In this document: positions 25,505 through 39,530 of the stretch, one piece after another
Position numbering within the stretch: position 1 is the first letter of the stretch
How the letters are laid out: every line of letters begins with the position of its first letter
NCBI RefSeq assembly: GCF_051401765.1
Contig: NW_027480468.1
Coordinates: forward strand, 310,001 to 374,000
Reading direction: 5' to 3'
Length of the DNA stretch: 64,000 nucleotides
Source: Calliopsis andreniformis
Taxonomy: Eukaryota; Arthropoda; Insecta; Hymenoptera; Andrenidae
The notes under the pieces: generated by a model
Told to the model about the DNA's origin: nothing
The model's database searches: none
What the model saw: only the letters and a program-made list of their open reading frames with translations
Translations under genes and position numbers: made by a program

Positions 25505-26785
25505 CAATTCTCAATCCTCAATCCTCATTCCTCAATCCTCAATCCTCAATCGTCAGTCTTCAATCCTCAATACTCAATCTTCAGTCCTCAATCCTCAATC
25601 CTCAATCCTCAATACTCAATCTTCAATCCTCAGTAACCAATACTTAATCTTCAATCCTCAATCCACAATCCTCAATTCTCGATCCTCAATCCTCAATCCT
25701 GAATCGTCAATTCTCAATCCTCAATCCTCAGTCCTCAGTCCTCAATACACAATCTTCAATCCTCAATCTTCAATCCTCAATCCTCAATCCCCATTCCTCA
25801 ATCCTCAATACCCAGTCCTCAATCTTCAATCCTCAATCCTCAGTCCTCAATTCTCAATCCTCAATCCTCAGTCCTCAGTCCTCAAACCTCAATCCTCAAC
25901 CCTCAGCCCTCATCCTCAATCCTCAATCCTCAATCTTCAATCCTCAATCCTCAATCCTCAATACCCTATCTTCAATCCTCAATCCTCAGTCCTCAAACCA
26001 CAATTCTGAAACCTCAATCCTGAATCCTCAATCTTCAATCCTCAATCCCCAATCCTCAATCTTCAATCCTCAATCCTCAATCCTCAATCCTCAATCCTCA
26101 ACCTTCAATCCTCAATACTCAATATTCAATCCTCTATCCTCAATCCTCAATCCTCAATCCTCAATCCTCAATCCTCAATTTTCTATCCTCAAAATTCAAT
26201 CTGCAATCCTCAATCCTCAATACCTCAATCCTCAATCCTCAGCCCTCAAACATCAATTCCGAATCCTCAATCCTGAATCCTCAATCTTCGGCACTCAGTC
26301 CTCAACAATCAGTTGTCAATCCTCAATCCTCAATAGAATATCCCCAGTTCAGAGTTTTCAATACGCAATACTCAATCTGCAATCGTCAAATCTCTATGCA
26401 CAAACATCAATTCTCATCACTCAAACCTCAACGCGCAGTCCCAAATCCGCAACCTTCAATCCTCAATCCTCAATCCTCAATCCTCAATCCTCAATCTTCA
26501 ATCCTCAATACTCAATCTTCAATCCTCAATCCTCAATCCTCAATCCTCAACCTTCATTCCTCAATCCTCAATCCTCAATACTCAATCCTCATTCTTCAAT
26601 CATCTGTACCGAATACTCAATCTTCAGTCCTGAATTCTCAATCCTCAATCCTCAGTCCTCAGTCCTCAAACCTCAATCCTCAACCCTCAGCCCTCATCCT
26701 CAATCCTCAAACCTCAATCCTCAATCCTCAATCTTCAATCCTCAATACTCAAACTTCAATCCTCAATCCTCAATCCTCAATCCTC
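25505..26785. repeat. Segment copied at 31426-32706 (offset 5,921)
   Basis: About 1.28 kb including an A3 cassette (26302 and 32223) and tag B (26589 and 32510) recurs 5,921 bases downstream. Private variants are shared: CCAATACTTAATC at 25639/31560, ATACCCTATC, CCTCAAAATTC, and CAACGCGCAG at 26429/32350. The left edge lies near 25505. The right edge lies near 26785, where the first copy continues CATTCCTCAATCG and the second CAATCATCAATC. Confidence 0.9.
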
Positions 26786-26951
26786 AATCCTCATTCCTCA
26801 ATCGTCGGTCTTCAATCCTCAATACTCAATCTTCAATCCTCAATCCTCAATCCTCAATCCTCAATACTCAATCTTCAATCCTCAATCCTCAGTCCTCAAA
26901 CATCAATTCCGAATCCTCAATCCCTAATCCTCAATCTTCGGCACTCAGTCC

Positions 26952-27091
26952 TCAACAATCAGTTGTCAATCCTCAATGCTCAATAGAATATCCTCAATTC
27001 ACAGTTTTCAATACTCATTACTCAATCTGCAATCTTCAGATCTCTATCCACAAACATCAATTCTCATCACTCAACCCTCAATACTCAGTCC
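26952..27091. repeat. Chimeric A cassette, A3 left and A2 right
   Basis: The left flank carries the A3 signature CTTCGGCACTCAGTCC. From AATAGAATATCCTCAATTCACAG onward it has A2 features, including CATTACTC and CAGATCTC. The switch falls between about 26965 and 26990, where AATGCTC is a private variant. The simplest explanation is unequal crossing-over or gene conversion between A3 and A2 units within the cassette. Confidence 0.85.
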
Positions 27092-27949
27092 CCAATCCTA
27101 AAGCTTCAAACCTAAATCCTCAATCCTCAATCATCAATCCTCAATCTTCAATCCTCAATACTCAATCTTCAATCCTCAACCCTGAATCCTCAATCCTCAA
27201 TCACCAATCCTCAATCCTGAATCCTCAATCCTCAATCGTCAATCTTCAATCCTCAATCCTCAATCCTCAATCCTCAGTCCCCAAACCTCAATCCTCAATC
27301 TTCAATCCTCAATTCTCAATCTTCAATCTTCAATCCTCAATACTCAATCCTCAATCCTCAATCCTCAATCCTCAATCTTCCTTCCTCAATCCTCAATTCT
27401 CAATCCTCAATCCTCAGTAACCAATACTCAATCTTCAATCCTCAATCCTCAATCCTCAATTCTCGATCCTCAATCCTCAATCCTCAATCGTCAATTCTCA
27501 ATCCTCAATCCTCAGTCCTCAGTCCTCAATACACAATCTTCAATCCTCAATCTTCAATTCTCAATCCTCAATCCCCATTCCTCAATCCTCAATACCCAGT
27601 CCTCAATCTTCAATCCTCAATCCTCAATCCTCAATTCTCAATCCTCAATCCGCAGTCCTCAGTTCTCAACCCTCAATCCTCAACCCTCAGCCCTCATCCT
27701 CAATCCTCAAACCTCAATCTTCAATCCTCAATCCTCAATCCTCAATACCCAATCTTCAATCCTCAATCCTCAGTCCTCAAACCACAATTCTGAAACCTCA
27801 ATCCTGTATCCTCAATCTTCAATCCTCAATCCCCAATCCTCAGTCTTCAATCCTCAATCTTCAAACCTCAATCCTCAATCCACAATCTTCAATCCTCAAT
27901 ACTCAATATTCAGTCCTCTATCCTCAATCCTCAATCCTCAATCCTCAAT

Positions 27950-29340
27950 CCTCAGTCCCCAAACCTCAATCCTCAATCTTCAATGCTCAATTCTCAATCT
28001 TCAATCCTCAATCCTCAATACTCAATCCTCAATCCTCAATCCTCAATCGTCAGCCTTCAATCCTCAATACTCTAGCTTCAATCCTCAATCCTCAATCCTC
28101 AATCCTCAATCCTCAATCTTCAATCCTCAATACCCAATCCTCAATCTTGAATCCTCAATCCTCAATCCTCAATTCTCAATCCTCAATCCTCAATCCTCAG
28201 CCCTCAGACCTCAAACCTCAATCCTCGACCCTCAGCCCTCATCCTCAATGCTCAATCCTCAATCCTCAATCCTCAATCTTCAATCCTCAATACTCAATAT
28301 TCAATCCTCAGTCCTCAATCCTCGATCCTCAATCCTCAATCCTCAATCGTCTATCTCAAATCCTGAATACTCAATCTTCAATCCTCAATACTCGATACTC
28401 AATCCTCAATCCTCATTCTTCAATCCTCAACACCCAATCCTCAATCTTCAATCCTAAATCCTCAATCCTGAATTCTCAATCCTCAATCTTCAGTCCTCAG
28501 TCCTCAAACCTCAATCCTCAACCCTCAGCCCTCATCCTCAATCCTCAATCCTCAATCCTCAATCCTCAATCTTCAATCCTCAATACTCAAACTTCAATCC
28601 ACAATCCTCAATCCTCAATCCTCAATCCTCAATCCTCAATCGTCAGTCTTCAATCCTCAATACTCAATCTTCAATCCTCAATCCTCAATCCTCAATCCTC
28701 AATACTCAATCTTCAATCCTCAGTAACCAATACTCAATCTTCAATCCTCAATCCTCAATCCTCAATTCTCGATCCTCAATCCTCAATCCTGAATCGTCAA
28801 TTCTCAATCCTCAATCCTCAGTCCTCAGTCCTCAATACACAATCTTCAATCCTTAATCTTCAATCCTCAATCCTCAATCCCCATTCCTCAATCCTCAATA
28901 CCCAGTCCTCAATCTTCAATCCTCAATCCTCAGTCCTCAATTCTCAATCCTCAATCCTCAGTCCTCAGTCCTCAAACCTCAATCCTCAACCCTCAGCCCT
29001 CATCCTCAACCCTCAATCCTCAATCTTCAATCCTCAATCCTCAATCCTCAATACCCAATCTTCAATCCTCAATCCTCAGTCCTCAAACCACAATTCTGAA
29101 ACCTCAATCCTGAATCCTCAATCTTCAATCCTCAATCCCCAATCCTAAATCTTCAATCCTCAATCCTCAATCCTCAATCCTCAATCCTCAATCTTCAATC
29201 CTCAATACTCAATATTCAATCCTCTATCCTCAATCCTCAATCCTCAATCCTCAATCCTCAATCCTCAATTTTCAATCCTCAATACTCAATCTGCAATCCT
29301 CAATCCTCAATCCTCAATCCTCAATCCTCAATCCTCAATC
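27950..29340. repeat. Dispersed copy of the 12.66-14.05 and 17.57-18.96 kb unit
   Basis: This unit matches two earlier units at offsets of 15,290 and 10,380 (TTGAATCC at 12857, 17767 and 28147). It lacks the private CCCTCTAGCCC insertion of those copies, reading CCCTCAGCCC near 28990, and has CAATCCTCAGTCC where they have CGGTCC near 28310. It therefore represents an older or sister state from before that insertion. It ends near 29300 in plain heptamers instead of continuing to an A3 cassette. Confidence 0.85.
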
Positions 29341-30720
29341 TTCAATCCTCAATACTCAATCTTCAATCCTCAATCCTCAATCCTCAATCCTCAATCTTCA
29401 TTCCTCAATCCTCAATCCTCAATCCTCAATCCTCATTCTTCAATCATCTGTACCGAATACTCAATCTTCAATCCTGTATTCTCAATCCTCAATCCTCAGT
29501 CCTCAGTCCTCAATCCTCAATCCTCAACCCTCAGCGCTCATCCTCAATCCTCAGTCCTCAATCCTCAATCCTCAATCTTCAATCCTCAATACTCAAACTT
29601 CAATCCTCAATCCTCAATCCTCAATTCTCGATCCTCAATCCTCAATCCTCAATCGTCAATTCTCAATCCTCAATCCTCAGTCCTCAGTCCTCAATACACA
29701 ATCTTCAATCCTCAATCTTCAATCCTCAATCCTCAATGCCCATTCCTCAATCCTCAATACCCAGTCCTCAATCTTCAATCCTCAATCCTCAATCCTCAAT
29801 TCTCAATCCTCAATCCTCAGTCCTCAGTCCTCAGACCTCAGTCCTCAACCCTCAGCCCTCATCTTCAATCCTCAATCCTCAATCTTCAATCCTCAATCCT
29901 CAATCCTCAATACACAATCTTCAATCCTCAATCCTCAGTCCTCAAACCACAATTCTGAAACCTCAATCCTGAATCCTCAATCTTCAAGCCTCAATCCCCA
30001 ATCCCCAATCTTCAACCCTCAATCCTCAATACTCAATCCTCAATCCACAATCTTCAATCCTCAATACTCAATATTCAATCCTCTATCCTCAATCCTCAAT
30101 CCTCAATCCTCAATCCTCAATCCTCAATCTTCAATCCTCAATACTCAATCTGCAATCCTCAATCCTCAATACCTCAATCCTCAATCCTCATTCTTCAATC
30201 CTCAGTACCGAATCCACAATCTTCAATCCTGAATCCTCAATCCTCAATTCTCAATCCTGAATCCTCAACCCTGAATCCTCAAGCTTCAGCCCTCAGTCCT
30301 CAACAATCAGTTGTCAATCCCCAATCCTCAATAGAATATCCTCAATTCACAGTTTTCAATACTCATTACTCAATCTGCAATCTTCAGATCTCTATCCACA
30401 AACATCAATTCTCATCACTCAACCCTCAATACTCAGTCCCCAATCCTCAAGCATCAAACCTAAATCCTCAATCCTCAATCATCGATCCTCAATCTTCAAT
30501 CCTCAATACTCAATCTTCAATCCTCAGCCCTCAATCCTCAATCCTCAATCACCAATCCTCAATCCTGAATCCTCAATCCTCAATCGTCAATCTTCAATCC
30601 TCAATCCTCAATCCTAAATCCTCAGTCCCCAAACCTCAATCCTCAATTTCAATCCTCAATTCTCAATCTTCAATCCTCAATCCTCAATCCTCAATCCTCA
30701 ATCCTCAATCCTCAATCCTC
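29340..30720. repeat. Mixed B-to-A2 segment
   Basis: Starts with the A3-downstream pattern and a tag B (29433-29481) whose usual GAATTC is TGTATTC. It passes through B-type variants (CGATCC near 29630, AATGCCCATTCC near 29737) into an A2 unit with its cassette at 30300. Near 30650 a one-base loss gives CAATTTCAATCC, a register slip compared with the CAATCTTCAATCC of paralogous units. No gene is visible. Confidence 0.7.
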
Positions 30721-30721
30721 A

Positions 30722-33292
30722 ATATTCAATCCTCGATCCTCAATCCACAATCCTCAGTACCAAATCCTCAATCTTCAATCCTCAATCCTCAACCCTCAAT
30801 CTTCAATCCTCGATACTCAATCTTCAATCCTCAATCCTCAATCCTCAATCCTCAATCCTTATTCTTCGATCCTCAATACCCAATCCTCCATCTTCAATCC
30901 TCAATCCTCAATCCTCAATTCTCAATCCTCAATCCTCAACCGTCAATGTTCAATCCGCAACACCCAATCCTCAATCTTCAAACCACAATCCTCAATCCTC
31001 AAACCTCAATCCTGAATCCTCAATACTGAATCCTCAATCTTCAGACCTCAGTCCTCAACAATCAGTTGTCAATCCTCAATCCTCAATAGAATATCATCAA
31101 TTCACAGCTTTCAATACTCAATACACAGCCTGCAATTTTCAAATCTCTATCCACAAACATAAATTCTCATCACTCAACCCTCAAAACTCAGTCCCCCATC
31201 CTCAATCTTCAATCCTCAATCCTCAATACTCAATCCTCAATCCTCATTCTTCAATCCTCAACACCCAATCCTCAATCTTCAATCCTCAATCCTCAATCCT
31301 GAATTCTCAATCCTCAATCCTCAGTCCTCAGTCCTCAAACCTCAATCCTCAACCCTCAGCCCTCATCCTCAATCCTCAGTCCTCAATCCTTAATCCGCAA
31401 TCTTCAATCCTCAATACTCAAACTTCAATTCTCAATCCTCAATCCTCATTCCTCAATCCTCAATCCTCAATCGTCAGTCTTCAATCCTCAATACTCAATC
31501 TTCAGTCCTCAATCCTCAATCCTCAATCCTCAATACTCAATCTTCAATCCTCAGTAACCAATACTTAATCTTCAATCCTCAATCCACAATCCTCAATTCT
31601 CGATCCTCAATCCTCAATCCTGAATCGTCAATTCTCAATCCTCAATCCTCAGTCCTCAGTCCTCAATACACAATCTTCAATCCTCAATCTTCAATCCTCA
31701 ATCCTCAATCCCCATTCCTCAATCCTCAATACCCAGTCCTCAATCTTCAATCCTCAATCCTCAGTCCTCAATTCTCAATCCTCAATCCTCAGTCCTCAGT
31801 CCTCAAACCTCAATCCTCAACCCTCAGCCCTCATCCTCAATCCTCAATCCTCAATCTTCAATCCTCAATCCTCAATCCTCAATACCCTATCTTCAATCCT
31901 CAATCCTCAGTCCTCAAACCACAATTCTGAAACCTCAATCCTGAATCCTCAATCTTCAATCCTCAATCCCCAATCCTCAATCTTCAATCCTCAATCCTCA
32001 ATCCTCAATCCTCAATCCTCAACCTTCAATCCTCAATACTCAATATTCAATCCTCTATCCTCAATCCTCAATCCTCAATCCTCAATCCTCAATCCTCAAT
32101 TTTCTATCCTCAAAATTCAATCTGCAATCCTCAATCCTCAATACCTCAATCCTCAATCCTCAGCCCTCAAACATCAATTCCGAATCCTCAATCCTGAATC
32201 CTCAATCTTCGGCACTCAGTCCTCAACAATCAGTTGTCAATCCTCAATCCTCAATAGAATATCCCCAGTTCAGAGTTTTCAATACGCAATACTCAATCTG
32301 CAATCGTCAAATCTCTATGCACAAACATCAATTCTCATCACTCAAACCTCAACGCGCAGTCCCAAATCCGCAACCTTCAATCCTCAATCCTCAATCCTCA
32401 ATCCTCAATCCTCAATCTTCAATCCTCAATACTCAATCTTCAATCCTCAATCCTCAATCCTCAATCCTCAACCTTCATTCCTCAATCCTCAATCCTCAAT
32501 ACTCAATCCTCATTCTTCAATCATCTGTACCGAATACTCAATCTTCAGTCCTGAATTCTCAATCCTCAATCCTCAGTCCTCAGTCCTCAAACCTCAATCC
32601 TCAACCCTCAGCCCTCATCCTCAATCCTCAAACCTCAATCCTCAATCCTCAATCTTCAATCCTCAATACTCAAACTTCAATCCTCAATCCTCAATCCTCA
32701 ATCCTCAATCCTCAATCATCAATCTTCAATCCTCAATACTCAATCTGCTATCCTCAATCCTCAATCCTCAATCCTCAAGCCTCAATCCTCAATCCTCAAT
32801 CCTCAATATTCAATCCTCGATCCTCAATCCACAATCCTCAGTACCAAATCCTCAATCTTCAATCCTCAATCCTCAACCCTCAATCTTCAATCCTCGATAC
32901 TCAATCTTCAATCCTCAATCCTCAATCCTCAATACTCAATCCTCATTCTTCGATCCTCAATACTCAATCCTCAATCTTCAATCCTCTATCCTCAATCCTC
33001 AATCCTCAATCCTCAATCCTCAACCGTCAATGTTCAATCCGCAACACCCAATCCTCAATCTTCATACCTCAATCCTCAATCCTCAATCCTCAATCCTCAA
33101 ACCTCAATCCTGAATCCTCAATACTGAATCCTCAATCTTCAGCCCTCAGTCCTCAACAATCAGTTGTCAATCCTCAATCCTCAATAGAATATCATCAATT
33201 CACAGCTTTCAATACTCAATACTCAGCCTGCAATCTTCAAATCTCTATCCACAAACATAAATTCTCATCACTCAACCCTCAACACTCAGTCC
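30722..33292. repeat. Pair of A1 units with a private upstream module
   Basis: A segment containing AATATTCAATCCTCGATCC, CCACAATCCTCAGTACC and CAACCGTCAATGTTC leads into an A1 cassette twice. The modules are at 30722-31055 and 32805-33153, and the cassettes at 31055 and 33153. Offsets are 2,084 at the module start and 2,098 at the cassette, so the second copy has gained two heptamers. Between the pair lies most of the 31426-32706 copy. The module occurs nowhere else in the window that I saw. Confidence 0.8.
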
Positions 33293-34979
33293 CCAATCCT
33301 CAATCCTCAATCCTCAATCCTAAATCTTCAATCCTCAATACTCAATCTTCAATCCTCAATCCTCAATCCTCAATCCTCAATCCTCAATCCTCAATCCTCA
33401 ATCGTCAGTCTTCAATCCTCAATCCTCAATCCTCAATACTCAACCTTCAATCCTCAATAACCAATACTCAATCTTCAATCCTCAATCCTCAATCCTCAAT
33501 TCTCGATCCTCAATCCTCAATCCTCAATCGTCAATTCTCAATCCTCAATCCTCAGTCCTCAGTCCTCAATACACAATCTTCAATCCTCAATCTTCAATCC
33601 TCAATCCTCAATGCCCATTCCTCAATCCTCAATACCCAGTCCTCAATCTTCAATCCTCAATCCTCAATCCTCAATACTCAATCCTCAATCCTCAGTCCTC
33701 AATCCTCAATCCACAATCTTCAATCCTCAATACTCAATATTCAGTCCTCTATCCTCAGTCCTCAATCCTCAATCCTCAATTTTCAATCCTCAATACTCAA
33801 TGTGCAATCCTCAATCCTCAATACCTTAATCCTCAATTCTCATTCTTCAATCCTCAGTACCGAATCCACAATCTTCAATCCTGAATCCTGAATCCTCAAT
33901 TCTCAATCCTGAATCCTCAATCCTGAATCCTCAAGCTTCAGCCCTCAGTACTCAACAATCAGTTGTCAATCCCCAATCCTCAATAGAATATCCTCAGTTC
34001 ACAGTTTTCAATACTCATTACTCAATCTGCAATCTTCAGATCTCTATCCACAAACATCAATTCTCATCACTCAACCCTCAATACTCAGTCCCCAATCCTC
34101 AAGCTTCAAACCTAAATCCTCAATCCTCAATCATCAATCCTCAATCTTCAATGCTCACTACTCAATCTTCAATCCTCAACCCTCAATCCTCAATCCTCAA
34201 TCACCAATCCTCAATCCTGAATCCTCAATCCTCAATCGTCAATCTTCAATCCTCAATCCTCAATCCTAAATCCTCAGTCCCCAAACCTCAATCCTCAATC
34301 TTCAATCCTCAATTCTCAATGTTCAATCCTCAATCCTCAATACTCAATCCTCAATCCTCAATCCTCAACCGTCAGCCTTCAATCCTCAATACTCAATCTT
34401 CAATCCTCAATCCTCAATCCTCAATCCTCAATCCTCAATCCTCAATCTTCAATCCTCAATACCCAATCCTCAATCTTGAATCCTCAATCCGCAATCCTCA
34501 ATTCTCGATCCTCAATCCTCAATCCTCAATCCTCAATCCTCAATCCTCAATCGTCAGCCTTCAATCCTCAATACTCAATCTTCAATCCTCAATCCTCAAT
34601 CCTCAATCATCAATCCTCATTCTTCAATCCTCAATACCCAATCCTCAATCTTCAATCCTCAATCCTCAATCCTCAATTCTCAATCCACAATCCTCAGTCC
34701 TCAGTCCTCAAACCTCAATCCTCAACCCTCAGCCCTCATCCTCAATCCTCAATCCTCAATATTCAATCCTCAATACTCAATCCTCAATACTCAATCTTCA
34801 ATCCTCAATTCTTAATCCTCAATCCTCAGCCCTCAATGTTCAATCCGCAATAACTAATCCTCAAACTTCAATCCTCAATCCTCAATCCTCAATCCTCAAT
34901 CCTCAATCCTCAATCCTCAGCACTCAAACCTTAATCCTGAATCCTCAATCCTGAATCCTCAATCTTCAGCCCTCAGTCC
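33293..34979. repeat. Mosaic block with A2 cassette
   Basis: Runs from the A1 unit through a B-like portion (CAATAACCAATAC near 33452, CGATCC near 33505, AATGCCCATTCC near 33611) to an A2 cassette at 33952. It then continues through A2 downstream sequence with HindIII site AAGCTT near 34102, and finally through the CAATAACTAATCC segment near 34850 into the A1 cassette at 34980. No gene is visible. Confidence 0.75.
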
Positions 34980-35119
34980 TCAACAATCAGTTGTCAATCC
35001 TCCATCCTCAATAGAATATCATCAATTCACAGCTTTCAATACTCAATACTCAACCTGCAATCTTCAAATCTCTATCCACAAACATCAATTCTCATCACTC
35101 AACCCTCAACGCTCAGTCC

Positions 35120-38100
35120 CCAATCCTCAATCTTCTATCCTCAATCCTCAACACTCAGACCCCAATCCTCAATCTTCAATCCTCAATACTCAATCTTCAA
35201 TCCTCAATCCTCAATCGTCAGTCTTCAATGTTCAATACTCAATCTTCAATTCTCAATCCTCAATCCTCAATCCTCATTCTTCAATCCTCAATACCCAATC
35301 CTCAATCTTCAATCGTCAATCCTCAATCCTCAATTCTCAATCCTCAATCCTCAGTCCTCAGTCCTCAAACCTCAATCCTCAACCCTCAGCCCTCATCCTC
35401 AATCCCCAATCCTCAATCCTCAATCCTCAATCGTCAGTCTTCAATCCTCAATACTCAATCTTCAATCCTCAATCCTCAATCCTCAATCCTCAATCCTCGA
35501 TCTTCAATCCTCAATACCCAATCCTCAATCTTCAATCCTCAATCCTCAATCCTCAATCCTCAATTCTCGATCCTCAATTCTCAATCCTCAATCCTCAATT
35601 CTCAATCCTCAATCCTCAGTCTTCTGTCCTCAATACACAATCTTCAGTCCTCAATCCTCAATCCTCAATCCCCAATCCTCATTCTTCAATCCTCAATACC
35701 CAATCTTCAATCTTCAATCCTCAATCCTCAATCCTCAATTCCCAATCCTCAATCCTCAGTCTTCAGTCCTCAATACACAATCTTCAGTCCTCAATCCTCA
35801 ATCCTCAATCCTCAATCCTCATTCTTCAATCCTCAATACCCAATCTTCAATCTTCAATCCTCAATCCTCAATCCTCAATTCTCAACCCTCAATCCTCAGT
35901 CCTCAGTCCTCAAACCTCAATCCTCAACCCTCAGCCCTCATCCTCAATCCTCAATCCTCAATTCTGAATCCTCAATCCTCAATCCTCAGTCCTCAAACCT
36001 CAATCCTCAACCCTCAGCCCTCATCGTCAATCCTCAATACTCAATCCTCAATCGTCAACTTTCAATCCTCAATACTCAATCTTCAATCCTCAATCCTCAA
36101 TCCTCAATCCTCATTCTTCAATCCTCAATACCCAATCCTCAATCTTCAATCCTCAACCCTCAATCCTCAATTCTCAGTCCTCAATCCTCAGTCCTCAGTC
36201 ATCAAACCTCAATCCTCAACACTCAGCCCTAATCCTCAATCCTCAATCCTCAATCCTCAATCCTCAATCCTCAATCTTCAATCCTCAATACTCAATCTTC
36301 AATCCTCAATCCTCAATCCTCAATCCTCAACCTTCATTCCTCAATCCTCAATCCTCAATACTCAATCCTCATTCTTCAATCATCTGTACCGAATACTCAA
36401 TCTTCAATCCTGAATTCTCAATCCTCAATCCTCAGTCCTCAGTCCTCAAACCTCAATCCTCAACCCTCAGCCCTCATCCTCAATCCTCAATCCTCAATCC
36501 TCAATCCTCAATCTTCAATCCTCAATACTCAAACTTCAATCCTCAATCCTCAATCCTCAATCCTCAATCCTCATTCCTCAATCGTCGGTCTTCAATCCTC
36601 AATACTCAATCTTCAATCTTCAATCCTCAATCCTCAATCCTCAATCCTCAATACTCAATCTTCAATCCTCAATAACCAGTACTCAATCTTCAATCCTCAA
36701 TCCTCAATCCTCAATTCTCGATCCTCAATCCTCAATCCTCAATCGTCAATTCTCAATCCTCAATCCTCAGTCCTCAGGCCTCAATACACAATCTTCAATC
36801 CTCAATCTTCAATCCTCAATCCTCAATCCCCATTCCTCAATCCTCAATACCCAGTCCTCAATCCTCAATACCCAAACCTCAATCTTCAATCCTCAATCCT
36901 CAATCCTCAATCCTCAATTCTCGATCCTCAATTCTCAATCCTCAATCCTCAATTCTCAATCCTCAATCCTCAGTCTTCAGTCCTCAATACACAATCTTCA
37001 GTCCTCAATCCTCAATCCTCAATCCTCAATCCTCATTCTTCAATCCTCAATACCCAATCTTCAATCTTCAACCCTCAATCCTCAATCCTCAATTCTCAAC
37101 CCTCAATCCTCAGTCCTCAGTCCTCAAACCTCAATCCTCAACCCTCAGCCCTCATCCTCAATCCTCAATCCTCAATTCTCAATCCTCAATCCTCAATCCT
37201 CAGTCCTCAAACCTCAATCCTCAACCCTCAGCCCTCATCGTCAATCCTCAATACTCAATCCTCAATCGTCAGCCTTCTATCCTCAATACTCAATCTTCAA
37301 TCCTCAATCCTCAATCCTCAATCCTCAATCCTCATTCTTCAATCCTCAATACCCAATCCTCAATCTTCAATCCTCATCCCTCAATCCTCAATTCTCAATC
37401 CTCAATCCTCAGTCCTCAGTCCTCAAACCTCAATCCTCAACACTCAGCCCTCATCCTCAATCCTCAATCCTCAATCCTCAATCCTCAATCCTCAATCTTC
37501 AATCCTCAATACTCAATCTTCAATCCTCAATCCTCAATCCTCAATCCTCAACCTTCATTCCTCAATCCTCAATCCTCAATACTCAATCCCCATTCTTCAA
37601 TCATCTGTACCGAATACTCAATCTGCAATCCTGAATTCTCAATCCTCAATCCTCAGTCCTCAGTCCTCAAACCTCAATCCTCAACCCTCAGCCCTCATAC
37701 TCAATCCTCAATCCTCAATCCTCAATCCTCAATCTTCAATCCTCAATACTCAAACTTCAATCCTCAATCCTCAATCCTCAATCCTCAATCCTCATTCCTC
37801 AATCGTCGGTCTTCAATCCTCAATACTCCATCTTCAATCCTCAACCCTCAATCCTCAATCCTCAATACTCAATCTTCAATCCTCAATAACCAGTACTCAA
37901 TCTTCAATCCTCAATCCTCAATCCTCAATTCTCGATCCTCAATCCTCAATCCTCAATCGTCAATTCTCAATCCTCAATCCTCAGTCCTCAGTCCTCAATA
38001 CACAATCTTCAATCCTCAATCTTCAATCCTCAACCCTCAATCCCCATTCCTCAATCCTCAATACCCAGTCCTCAATCATCAATCCTCAATCCTCAATCCT

Positions 38101-39530
38101 CAATTCTCAATCCTCAATCCTCAGTCCTCAGTCCTCAACCCTCAATCCTCAACCCTCAGCCCTCATCCTCAATCCTCAAACCTCAATCTTCAATCCTCAA
38201 TCCTCAATCCTCAATACCCAAACCTCAGTCTTCAATCCTCAATCCTCAATCCTCAATCCTCAATTCTCGATCCTCAATTCTCAATCCTCAATCCTCAATT
38301 CTCAATCCTCAATCCTCAGTCTTCAGTCCTCAATACACAATCTTCAGTCCTCAATCCTCAATCCTCAATCCTCAATCCTCATTCTTCAATCCTCAATACC
38401 CAATCTTCAATCTTCAATCCTCAATCCTCAATCCTCAATTCTCAACCCTCAATCCTCAGTCCTCATTCCTCAAACCTCAATCCTCAACCCTCAGCCCTCA
38501 TCCTCAATCCTCAATCCTCAATTCTCAATCCTCAATCCTCAATCCTCTGTCCTCAAACCTCAATCCTCAACCCTCAGCCCTCATCGTCAATCCTCAATAC
38601 TCAATCCTCAATCGTCAGCCTTCAATCCTCAATACTCAATCTTCAATCCTCAATCCTCAATCCTCAATCCTCAATCCTCATTCTTCAATCCTCAATACCC
38701 AATCCTCAATCTTCAATCCTCAACCCTCAATCCTCAATTCTCAATCCTGAATCCTCAGTCCTCAGTCCTCAAACCTCAATCCTCAACACTCAGCCCTCAT
38801 CCTCAATCCTCAATTCTCAATCCTCAATCCTCAATCCTCGATCTTCAATCCTCAATACTCAATCTTCAATCCTCAATCCTCAATCCTCAATCCTCAACCA
38901 TCATTCCTTAATCCTCAATCCTCAATACTCAATCCTCATTCTTCAATCATCTGTACCGAATACTCAATCTTCAATCCTGAATTCTCAATCCTCAACCCTC
39001 AGTCCTCAGTCCTCAAACCTCAATCCTCAACCCTCAGCCCTCATCGTCAATCCTCAATCCTCAATCCTCAATCATCAATCTTCAATCCTCAATACTCAAA
39101 CTTCAATCCTCAATCCCCAATCCTCAATCCTCAATCCTCATTCCTCAATCGTCGGTCTTCAATCCTCAATACTCAATCTTCAATCCTCAATCGTCAATCC
39201 TCAATCCTCAATACTCAATCTTCAATCCTCAATAACCAGTACTCAATCTTCAATCCTCAATCCTCAATCCTCAATTCTCGATCCTCAATCCTCAATCCTC
39301 AATCGTCAATTCTCAATCCTCAATCCTCAGTCCTCAGTCCTCAATACACAATCTTCAATCCTCAATTTTCAATCCTCAACCCTCAATCCCCATTCCTCAA
39401 TCCTCAATACCCAGTCCTCAATCTTCAATCCTCAATCCTCAATCCTCAATTCTCAATCCTCAATCCGCAGTCCTCAGTCCTCAACCCTCAATCCTCAACC
39501 CTCAGCCCTCATCCACAATCCTCAAACCTC
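35120..39530. repeat. B-type higher-order block 2
   Basis: Follows the A1 cassette at 34980-35119. Tag B occurs at 36369, 37590 and 38936 (spacing 1,221 and 1,346 bases). The first part (35.2-36.2 kb) has an internal near-duplicate of the CAGTCTTC(A/T)GTCC and CATTCTTC portion (about 35.62 and 35.76 kb). The block ends near 39.5 kb where CAATACCCAATC with CAAGCCACAATTC begins an A2-type unit. No gene is visible. Confidence 0.82.
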
